In this document: one piece after another, positions 44,781 through 51,446 of the stretch
Layout: each line of letters begins with the position of its first letter
Position numbering within the stretch: the stretch's first letter is position 1
Assembly: GCA_964490725.1 (NCBI GenBank)
Contig: CAZBDU010000007.1
Location: 36,434 to 100,433, forward strand
Reading direction: 5' to 3'
Length of the DNA: 64,000 nucleotides
Origin: CAZBDU01 sp964490725
GTDB taxonomy: Bacteria; Spirochaetota; Spirochaetia; SZUA-6; DRHE01
Translations under genes and position numbers: made by a program
Notes under the pieces: generated by a model
Seen by the model: the letters and a program-made list of their open reading frames with translations, nothing else
The model's database searches: none
What the model was told of the DNA's origin: nothing

Positions 44781-45605
44781 ATGACCGCCGGGCGAAGATC
44801 CAACAGCACGCTGCTCACCATTGCGGTGCTCTTCATCGCCATTCTGGGGGCCGCCGCGGCGGCGGCCCCCTGGGTGGCACCCTACAACCCCACGGACCAG
44901 AACCTGGAAGCCCGCTTCGCCCCTCCCGGCAGCGGCGGCCACCTCCTGGGCACCGACAACTTCGGCAGGGACATCTTCAGCCGCATCATCTACGGATCGC
45001 GCTCCGCCCTGCTGGTGGGGATCGTCTCGGTCTCCATTGCGGTCACCGTCGGCTCCCTGGTGGGACTGGTGGCGGCCATGTCCGGCGGCTTCATCGAGAA
45101 CACCCTGATGCTGCTCATGGACAGCCTTCTGTCCTTTCCCACGGTGCTGCTGGCCATCACGGTGGTGTCCGTTCTGGGCTACGGGCTGCTGCAGGTCATG
45201 ATCGCCATCGGGGTGATCTTCTCACCGGTGTTCGCCCGGCTGGTGCGGGCGGAAACCCTGGCGCTGAAGACCGAGGGTTACGTGGAGGCCTCCCGCTCCC
45301 TGGGCAGCCACGTGCTGAAGATCGTCTTCCGGCACATCATTCCGAATCTGGCCGGCAAGGTGATAGTCCAGTGCTCCATCACCTTCGCCCTGTCGGTGGT
45401 GATCGAGGCCTCCCTGTCCTTCCTGGGGCTGGGCTCCCAGCCCCCCACGCCCAGCTGGGGCCTCATGCTGAAGGACGCCAGGAACTACCTGGTGCAGGCT
45501 CCCTGGATGGCCCTCTATCCGGGGCTGCTGCTGGCCCTGACGGTGCTGTCCTTCAATATCCTGGGGGACGCTCTGGCCGAGCGGCTCAACCCCAAGCTCG
45601 GCTGA
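44781..45605 (+). CDS. Peptide ABC importer permease (DppC-like)
   Basis: 274 residues. One N-terminal helix (LLTIAVLFIAILGAAAAAAPW), then HLLGTDNFGRDIFSRIIYGSR, the conserved DppC segment, and the EAA loop in EGYVEASRSLGSHVLKIVFRHIIPN. I chose ATG at 44781 because AAGG lies about 8 nt upstream; a GTG at 44772 would overlap that ribosome site. Completes the importer. Confidence 0.93.
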   Translation: MTAGRRSNSTLLTIAVLFIAILGAAAAAAPWVAPYNPTDQNLEARFAPPGSGGHLLGTDNFGRDIFSRIIYGSRSALLVGIVSVSIAVTVGSLVGLVAAMSGGFIENTLMLLMDSLLSFPTVLLAITVVSVLGYGLLQVMIAIGVIFSPVFARLVRAETLALKTEGYVEASRSLGSHVLKIVFRHIIPNLAGKVIVQCSITFALSVVIEASLSFLGLGSQPPTPSWGLMLKDARNYLVQAPWMALYPGLLLALTVLSFNILGDALAERLNPKLG

Positions 45606-45629
45606 GGCTCACCCGGCGCGGGCCGCGCC

Positions 45630-45659
45630 TTGCCAAGGGCGGGAGGACGGGCGTATCCT
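45630..45659 (+). promoter_or_regulatory. Promoter placing the start site at an ATG (leaderless)
   Basis: TTGCCA (45630-45635), 18-nt spacer, TATCCT (45654-45659), then exactly 7 nt to the ATG at 45667. No Shine-Dalgarno at normal distance. This could separate the next two genes from the importer operon. Confidence 0.45.
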
Positions 45660-45666
45660 TTTGGAC

Positions 45667-46686
45667 ATGAGCGACAACGTTCCTCCCATCCGCACCACCA
45701 CGGTGGGCTCCTACCCCCTGCCCGACTGGCTGGCCGCCTTCCCCGGCGAGCAGGCCCTGATCGACGCCACCCGGGTGGTGGTGGACATCCAGCGGCAGGC
45801 CGGGATAGACCTCCCCACCGACGGGGAGCTGTACCGCTTCGACGTGAACCACCCGGAGACGAACGGCATGATCGACTACTTCGTGCGGCCCCTGGCGGGG
45901 GTCCGCTCCCGGGTGGGCCTGTCGGACTGGAAGGAGTTCGCTCACCTGGCGCCGATGGGGTTCCGCCGCAAGCCCGCCGGGGTGGTGGAGGGCGCCCTCG
46001 GGGAGGGGGCGCTCAACCTGCCCGCCGACTGCTCCAGGGCGGTGGCCGCGGCGGGGCGGAACCTCAAGTTCACCCTCACCAGCCCCTTCATGCTGGCCCG
46101 CACCCTCCTGGACCGCCACTACGGGGACTTCGAGGCGCTCACCATGGCGCTGGCAGGCGTTCTGGCCGCCCAGGTGGCGGAGCTGGAGTGCGCGGCGGTA
46201 CAGGTGGACGAGGCCAACCTTCCGGGAAGCCCGGAGCAGGGGCCGCTGGCCGCCCGGGCCATCAACGCCCTGCTGGACGCGGCCCCTCCGGGAGTGCTGA
46301 AGGCGGTGCACCTGTGCTTCGGCAACTACGGGGGCCAGAGCATCCAGCGGGGCACCTGGAAGGCGCTCCTGGCCTTCCTGAACGAGCTGCGGGCGGACCA
46401 CCTGGTTCTGGAGGCGGCGCACCGGAGGCCGGAGGAGCTGGAGGCGTTGAAGGAGGTCCGCCCCTCGATCGCCCTGGGCATCGGCGTGGTGGACATCAAG
46501 GTGAACCACGTGGAGAGCGCGGAGGAGGTTGCCCGCCGCATCGAGCAGGCCGAGCGCACCCTGGGGGCCGGACGGGTGAGGTGGGTGCATCCCGACTGCG
46601 GCTTCTGGATGCTGAAGCGCTCGGTGGCGGACCGCAAGATCGACGCGCTCGTGGAGGGGCGCAACCTCTATCTGGGCGCCGGGTAG
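45667..46686 (+). CDS. MetE C-terminal-like (cobalamin-independent methionine synthase family) protein
   Basis: 339 residues, equal to only the catalytic C-terminal half of MetE. RTTTVGSYPLP at the start and the zinc ligands are all visible: His and Cys in VHLCFGNYGG, Glu in LEAAHRR, and Cys in HPDCGFWML. It may transfer a methyl group to a thiol such as homocysteine from a folate or other donor; short stand-alone homologues often use unknown donors or act on other thiols. An upstream TTG at 45661 is less likely given the promoter spacing. Confidence 0.85.
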   Translation: MSDNVPPIRTTTVGSYPLPDWLAAFPGEQALIDATRVVVDIQRQAGIDLPTDGELYRFDVNHPETNGMIDYFVRPLAGVRSRVGLSDWKEFAHLAPMGFRRKPAGVVEGALGEGALNLPADCSRAVAAAGRNLKFTLTSPFMLARTLLDRHYGDFEALTMALAGVLAAQVAELECAAVQVDEANLPGSPEQGPLAARAINALLDAAPPGVLKAVHLCFGNYGGQSIQRGTWKALLAFLNELRADHLVLEAAHRRPEELEALKEVRPSIALGIGVVDIKVNHVESAEEVARRIEQAERTLGAGRVRWVHPDCGFWMLKRSVADRKIDALVEGRNLYLGAG

Positions 46687-46695
46687 GGCCAGGCC

Positions 46696-47535
46696 ATGCC
46701 CAGAAAGTACCTGGTGCGCTGCGACCTGGAGGGGGCCACCGGCGTGGTCGGTCGCGAGCAGGTGGACCCGCGGCACCCGGAGTACGCAGCCGGGCGGCGC
46801 CTGTTCATGGGGGACCTGCTGGCGCTGATGGACGGCCTCTCCGAGGCGGGCGTGGAGGAGATCCTCCTCTACGACGCCCATGCCCACGGCAGGAACATCG
46901 ACGTCGAGCAGCTTCCCGACTTCGCGCGGGCCATCCTGGGCCGGCCGCCCTACCGGGCCGACTGGCCGGGTGGGCTGGACCCATCCTTCTCCGGCCTGAT
47001 CCTGCTGGGCGCTCACGCCAGGGCGGGCGCCCCGGGCGGGCTCCTTGCCCACATCTACGGTGGCCAGATCGCGGAGCTGCGCCTGAACGGGGTGCCCGTG
47101 GGGGAGATCGGGCTGGAGGCGGCGGTGGCCGGCGACGCGGAGGTGCCGCTGGTGCTGGTGGTGGGAGGCTTGGCCGCCTGCAACGAGGCGCGCGCCCTGC
47201 TGCCTGCGATGCGCTGCGTCGCCGTGAAGGAGTCTCTGGGCCAGGAGTCTGCTCTCTGCTACGCCCCGGCGGCCAGCGCGCGCCGCATCAGCCGGGCGGC
47301 GGCCCAGGCCGCCCGGTCCGTTCCGCCCGTCGAGCCCTACCGCATGCCCGCACCGGTGAGGCTGGAGGTCGACCTCCGCCCCGGCCCGCTGGCCGAGGCC
47401 CTGGGGCGCACCGCGCCGGAGATCCTCTCCGAGCCGAATACCGCGGTCCTGGTGGCGGAGTCCACCACCGCGGCCTGGGCCGCCTGGCTGGAGGCCGCCG
47501 GGAAGGCCCGCGCGGCTATCCCCACTCCCCCGTGA
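46696..47535 (+). CDS. M55-family D-aminopeptidase (DppA peptidase-like)
   Basis: 279 residues. The zinc ligands of the Bacillus DppA peptidase are recognisable: D and E in CDLEGATGVV, His in YDAHAHGRNID, His in LLGAHARAG, and Glu in GEIGLEAAVAGD. That enzyme removes N-terminal D-amino acids, e.g. from D-Ala-D-Ala. Downstream of a peptide importer it could process D-peptides recycled from cell walls. Starts 9 nt after the MetE-like gene. Its last 20 bp overlap the convergent dehydrogenase gene. Confidence 0.9.
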   Translation: MPRKYLVRCDLEGATGVVGREQVDPRHPEYAAGRRLFMGDLLALMDGLSEAGVEEILLYDAHAHGRNIDVEQLPDFARAILGRPPYRADWPGGLDPSFSGLILLGAHARAGAPGGLLAHIYGGQIAELRLNGVPVGEIGLEAAVAGDAEVPLVLVVGGLAACNEARALLPAMRCVAVKESLGQESALCYAPAASARRISRAAAQAARSVPPVEPYRMPAPVRLEVDLRPGPLAEALGRTAPEILSEPNTAVLVAESTTAAWAAWLEAAGKARAAIPTPP

Positions 47536-48574
47536 TGGTGCGGCCCGCCCGGAAGGACTCGTAGAAGGCTTCGATCAGCTCGATCGCCGCCAGGCCGGCC
47601 TGCCCGTTTACTCCGTAGAAGGGCTCCCTGTCCTCGCGCACGCAGTCCACGAAGTAGCGCAGCTCCTCCACGTAGCCCAGGTTGTAGAACTCGTCCACCG
47701 CCGGGCGCGTCCAGCCCAGGTTGTGGTCGGTCTTCTCGATGGAGTAGGAGATGCCCGGCCGCGAGTAGCAGCGGATGGGGCTGCCGAAGGTCAGGTCCAC
47801 CTTCAACACCCCGTCGCTGCCGTAGAGCTCCACCGCGTCGTCCATGCCGCCGACGGTGATGTAGTTGCCCTCCACGAAGGCGTGCTGCCCTCCGGCGAAG
47901 CGGAGCATCCCCATGCCGAAGTCCTCCCCCTCGAAGTCCCGGTGCACGTAGTTCTTCTGGCCGCCGCCGGTCATCTTGCCGGTGACCTCCACCACCGGGT
48001 TTGTCCCCCGGCCCAGCAGGTACAGCAGGTAGCCGATGGGATGGATCGCCAGGTGGATGAAGCTTCCCCCGCCGCAGAGGGAGAGGGACTTGGCGAAGCG
48101 GGAGTGGCTGCCGTGGTGCACCTCCTTGGCCTTGGCGTACAGGAGGCGGCCGATCCCTCCCTCGGCGATGATCTTCTCCACCCGCTGCAGCGCCGGGGCG
48201 AAGCACCAGTCTTCGGCGTACATCAGCTTCACCCCGGCGGACCGGCAGGCTTCGATCATCTCGCGGGCGTCCTTCGCGCTGGTGGCCAGGGGTTTCTCGC
48301 ACACCACGTGCTTGCCGGCCTCGGCGGCGGCGATCACCACGTCGTGGTGCAGGAAGTTGGGCACGCAGACGGACACCATCTGGATCTCCTCCCGCCGGAG
48401 CATCTCCCGGTAGTCCTGGTAGGTGCGGGGGATGCCCCACTTGCCCGAGATCTCCTCCAGGTTGTCGATGGCCGCCACGGCAGCCAGCTCCACGTGCTCG
48501 TTGCGGCCGTAGGAGTCGCAGTGAAAGTCCGCTGCAAACTTGGAGCCCACCACGCCCACTCGCACCTTGTCCAT
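47516..48574 (-). CDS. Gfo/Idh/MocA-family oxidoreductase
   Basis: 352 residues. An N-terminal Rossmann fold (VRVGVVGSKFAADFH; the usual GxGxxG is degenerate) is followed by VSVCVPNFLHH and the catalytic EKPLATS motif. The C-terminal GFO domain contains GGGSFIHLAIHPIGYLLYL with the conserved His. Expected to oxidise or reduce a sugar, inositol or related alcohol with NAD(P). A start at ATG 48574 has GGGAGAGG about 7 nt upstream. A monocistronic unit convergent with the M55 gene. Confidence 0.9.
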   Translation of the reverse strand: MDKVRVGVVGSKFAADFHCDSYGRNEHVELAAVAAIDNLEEISGKWGIPRTYQDYREMLRREEIQMVSVCVPNFLHHDVVIAAAEAGKHVVCEKPLATSAKDAREMIEACRSAGVKLMYAEDWCFAPALQRVEKIIAEGGIGRLLYAKAKEVHHGSHSRFAKSLSLCGGGSFIHLAIHPIGYLLYLLGRGTNPVVEVTGKMTGGGQKNYVHRDFEGEDFGMGMLRFAGGQHAFVEGNYITVGGMDDAVELYGSDGVLKVDLTFGSPIRCYSRPGISYSIEKTDHNLGWTRPAVDEFYNLGYVEELRYFVDCVREDREPFYGVNGQAGLAAIELIEAFYESFRAGRTITGEWG

Positions 48575-48676
48575 CCTGTGCCTCTCCCTGCTTCTCGTTG
48601 TATCCCCACATTGGCGGAAAAGGGCGAGTTTGAAAAGTGCGGGCGGCCCGTCGAGGGCCGGGTCGCAGAAAAGGGT

Positions 48677-48706
48677 TTGCCGGCCGCGAGGCCGGGGATG
48701 TACATT
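48677..48706 (+). promoter_or_regulatory. Promoter of the DUF4342 gene
   Basis: TTGCCG (48677-48682), 18-nt spacer, TACATT (48701-48706). Leader of about 22 nt that includes the GGAGG ribosome site. Confidence 0.45.
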
Positions 48707-48734
48707 CTTCAAGAAGGAATCGAAGGAGGAAGAG

Positions 48735-48989
48735 GTGGACGAGAAGGAACAGGATCGGATCGAGATGCGCGTCAAGGGAGAGGACCTGCTGAAGAGGGTC
48801 CGGGAGATCATCCACGAGGGAAACATCCGCCGCATCATCATCAAGGACGACAAGGGCAAGACCTTCCTGGAGATCCCCCTGAGCATCGGCATGGTCGGGG
48901 CGGTGCTGCTGCCCATCTGGGCCGCGGTCGGGGCCCTGGCCGCGATGGCCAGCAACTTCACGATCGAGGTGGTGAAAAAGGAGGAGTAG
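48735..48989 (+). CDS. Small DUF4342 protein
   Basis: 84 residues: a charged N-terminal half (GEDLLKRVREIIHEGNIRRIIIKDDKGKTFLEIPL) and one hydrophobic helix (IGMVGAVLLPIWAAVGALAAMAS) ending FTIEVVKKEE. The pattern, including EGNIRRIIIKxxxGKT and IPLxxGxVGA, matches DUF4342, which has no known function. Other family members carry an N-terminal UBA-like helix, missing or reduced here. GTG start with GGAGG 6 nt upstream. Confidence 0.82.
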   Translation: MDEKEQDRIEMRVKGEDLLKRVREIIHEGNIRRIIIKDDKGKTFLEIPLSIGMVGAVLLPIWAAVGALAAMASNFTIEVVKKEE

Positions 48990-49017
48990 CATCTTCCGGG
49001 ACGGGCCGCCCGATGTC

Positions 49018-49046
49018 TTGACACCTTGATATCTGACCGATACGAT
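49018..49046 (+). promoter_or_regulatory. Near-consensus promoter of the PreA-like gene
   Basis: Perfect TTGACA (49018-49023), 17-nt spacer and TACGAT (49041-49046). GGGAGG (49069-49074) lies 6 nt before the GTG start at 49081. Confidence 0.7.
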
Positions 49047-49080
49047 GATCTTCCATGACAGTCTTCTCGGGAGGTAGCTC

Positions 49081-50286
49081 GTGAGTCAACCCGTCGATCT
49101 GTCGGCCAATCTCGGGGGCGTCAAGCTGCGCAACCCGTTTATCGTCGGAGCCGGTCCCACGGTGAAGACCCTGGACCAGATCAAGGCCGCCGAGGAAGCC
49201 GGGTGGGCCGGCGCCTCCTTCAAGCTGGCCATCGATCCCTTTCCCTACATCAACCTGCCGCCGCGCTACCGGTGGCTCAAGAAGGAGAAGATCCACATCT
49301 TCACCGCCGAGACGCGTCTTGAGCCCGAAAAGGCGCTGAAGCTGCTGGAGGACGCCCGGCGGGAGACCTCGGAGATCGTGCTCATCCCGACCATCACCTA
49401 CGACGGCAAGGACCGCGAGGGATGGGTGCGCATGGCGCGCCGCTTCGAGGAGGCAGGGGCGCACGCCATCGAGCTGAACATGTGCTGCCCCAACATGTCC
49501 TTCAACGTGCAGACCACCGGCGGGCAGATGGAGGAGGCCACCGGGGCCAGCCTGGGCTCGGACCTGGTGGCGCTGCCCAAGGTGGTGAAGATGATCACCC
49601 ATGGGGTGAAGGTGCCCGTCATCGTCAAGCTGACCCCCGAGGGGGGCAAGATCGCGCTGGCGGCCAAGGCCTCCATCGACGCCGGAGCGGCCGCGGTGGG
49701 CAGCACCGCCAACCGTCTGGGGATCCCGGACATCGACATCTACGAGCCGCTGGGCACCATCTACCGCCTGCAGGACAACATCACCCTGGGGTGCATCTCC
49801 GGGCCGTGGCTCAGGCCCCTGGGGCTGCGCGACACCTACGAGATGCGCTTCTACCTGGGAGAGGAGCCGTTCATCATCGGCGCCGGCGGGGTCAGCGACC
49901 TGACCAGCGCCGTGCAGCAGATCATGGTGGGCGCCAGCGCCATCTGGATCTGCACGGAAACCATGCTGCGCGGCTTCGACTGGCTGCCCAAGCTCCTGGA
50001 CCGCCTGCAGGAGTACATGGTCCAGATGGAATACCGCAGCCTGGCGGATTTCCGCGGCATCCTGCTGGGCAACATCAAGAGCTCCAAGGACCTGGTGGTG
50101 CAGGAGGGCTATGCGGCGTTGGACAGGGACAAGTGCAACGACTGCGGCAGATGCTGGCGGATTGGACACTGCCAGGCCATCGCGCATCCCGGGGAGGCCA
50201 CCACGATCAGCGCCGAGGCGTGCCTGGGCTGCTCCACCTGCGTGGACCTGTGCCCCCGCGACGCCATCCACATGGCGCAGGCCTGA
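49081..50286 (+). CDS. PreA-like dihydropyrimidine dehydrogenase / DHOD-family flavoprotein with ferredoxin domain
   Basis: 401 residues. FMN TIM barrel at about 1-330: LRNPFIVGAGPTVKT, IELNMCCPNMSFNVQ, VIVKLTPEG, IIGAGGVSD. Then a C-terminal ferredoxin domain. The second cluster is regular (CLGCSTCVDLCP); the first reads CNDCGRCWRIGHC, with five rather than three residues before the last Cys and no CP, partly like E. coli PreA. PreA works with the NADH-binding PreT; no partner lies nearby, so ferredoxin or another reductase may donate electrons. Dihydropyrimidine is the family inference, not proven. Confidence 0.85.
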   Translation: MSQPVDLSANLGGVKLRNPFIVGAGPTVKTLDQIKAAEEAGWAGASFKLAIDPFPYINLPPRYRWLKKEKIHIFTAETRLEPEKALKLLEDARRETSEIVLIPTITYDGKDREGWVRMARRFEEAGAHAIELNMCCPNMSFNVQTTGGQMEEATGASLGSDLVALPKVVKMITHGVKVPVIVKLTPEGGKIALAAKASIDAGAAAVGSTANRLGIPDIDIYEPLGTIYRLQDNITLGCISGPWLRPLGLRDTYEMRFYLGEEPFIIGAGGVSDLTSAVQQIMVGASAIWICTETMLRGFDWLPKLLDRLQEYMVQMEYRSLADFRGILLGNIKSSKDLVVQEGYAALDRDKCNDCGRCWRIGHCQAIAHPGEATTISAEACLGCSTCVDLCPRDAIHMAQA

Positions 50287-50600
50287 GGACGGCCCGGGAA
50301 GGGCCCGGCCGCCGACGGCGATGGGCGGCCCTCCTGCCACCGGGCGGCTGGAAGGCAAGACGCCTGCAAGTCCCCGTTCGGTGCAGATCATGCTCCAAAG
50401 AAGTCCCCGACAGGAGAGATTCGCCCCGCGTGGGCCACGCTCACTGTTCTACGGGTTGCCTCCGCTGGCAGTGCCAAGGGAACAGCGAGTCGTCACCGCG
50501 GAAAGACCGCTCACCGGGATGGCCGCCAACGCCCAAGGGCACGTGCCGCTTGACCGGTGTTTTCTACGCGTCTTAGACTTGAAGAAGACGGAGCACAGGG
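50287..50600 (+). other. 314-bp intergenic region
   Basis: Directly after the PreA-like stop, GGCCC and GGGCC can form a short 5-bp stem, with no U-tract. The following 250 bp hold no frame with coding character, no tRNA and no riboswitch that I recognise. A promoter for the methyltransferase gene lies at its right end. Confidence 0.5.
50550..50579 (+). promoter_or_regulatory. Promoter of the exported methyltransferase operon
   Basis: TTGACC (50550-50555), 18-nt spacer, TAGACT (50574-50579). Predicted start near 50586, leaving about 15 nt with a weak AGGG before the ATG at 50601. Confidence 0.5.
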
Positions 50601-51446
50601 ATGAGAAAAGTGATTGCGGCCGGGGTCGTGGCCCTGTGCGGCCTTCTTGCGCTCGCCCCGGCGCTGGCCCAGAGCTCCTGGACGTTCGCTGACTTCGAAA
50701 AGGCAGAACGGGACAGCGGCCGAGCCCTCGGCTCGTTCAACCAGGAGGCATTTGCCCTGGTGCAGAAGCGGAAGCAGCACTACTTGGATAGCATCCAGGG
50801 TATGCTGGCGAGGAACTTCGGGTCCGCGGATCCCTCGATCGTGAAGGCCTTTCGGGAGGTGCCGAGGGAGTACTTCATGTACGACTACGAGACGGATCGG
50901 AACTTCTCGGATCTGGCCTACGAGTCCCCGCCCAGGGAGTGGGACATCGGCTACGGATCGATGCTCAGCGACTACATCATCCAGGCTTACATGACCCAAA
51001 TGCTGCAGCCCAAGGCGACGGACGTTTCCCTGGAGATTGGAACGGGGAGCGGTTTCCAGAGCGCTCTCCTGTCCAGGATCGTAAAGACGGCGTATACCAT
51101 CGAGATCATCACTGCCCTCGGCGAAAAAGTCCATCAGATCTTCGCTCCCCTGGGCTACGACAACGTCCACACCCGGGTCGGCGACGGATTCTACGGGTGG
51201 CCGGAGGTCGCCGGCGGCTTCGACATCATCATCGTGACCGCCCAGGCCCCATTCGTCCCTTCCCCGCTTCTGCACCAGCTCAAGAGAAACGGCCGGATGG
51301 TCATCCCGATCGGGCAGGCCTGGAAGCCGCAGTACCTCTACTATTTCTACAAGGACCAGGACGGCAAGGTTCACTCCCGGCGCGACGTGTCGGTGTTGTT
51401 CATCCCCATGACCGGCGAGATCCAGAAGGCCGCGCCCCAGCCGTGA
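50601..51446 (+). CDS. Exported protein-L-isoaspartate O-methyltransferase-like protein
   Basis: 281 residues. A clear signal peptide (MRKVIAAGVVALCGLLALAPALAQ, cleavage after ALA likely) precedes a PCMT-type domain. Motif I LEIGTGSGFQSALL, post-I YTIEII, GDGFYGWPE, and FDIIIVTAQAPFVPSPLLHQLKRNGRMVIPIGQ are well conserved. The substrate-loop GQTISQP segment of cytosolic enzymes is altered (GYGSMLSDYIIQ). The family repairs isoaspartyl residues using S-adenosylmethionine. An exported copy is odd because that cofactor is cytosolic. It overlaps the next gene as GTGA, so it is probably made together with the membrane partner. Confidence 0.85.
   Translation: MRKVIAAGVVALCGLLALAPALAQSSWTFADFEKAERDSGRALGSFNQEAFALVQKRKQHYLDSIQGMLARNFGSADPSIVKAFREVPREYFMYDYETDRNFSDLAYESPPREWDIGYGSMLSDYIIQAYMTQMLQPKATDVSLEIGTGSGFQSALLSRIVKTAYTIEIITALGEKVHQIFAPLGYDNVHTRVGDGFYGWPEVAGGFDIIIVTAQAPFVPSPLLHQLKRNGRMVIPIGQAWKPQYLYYFYKDQDGKVHSRRDVSVLFIPMTGEIQKAAPQP

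Noticed and set aside
50287..50320. GC-rich inverted segments after the PreA-like gene as a terminator
   Set aside because: Stem is only 5 bp with no U-tract.
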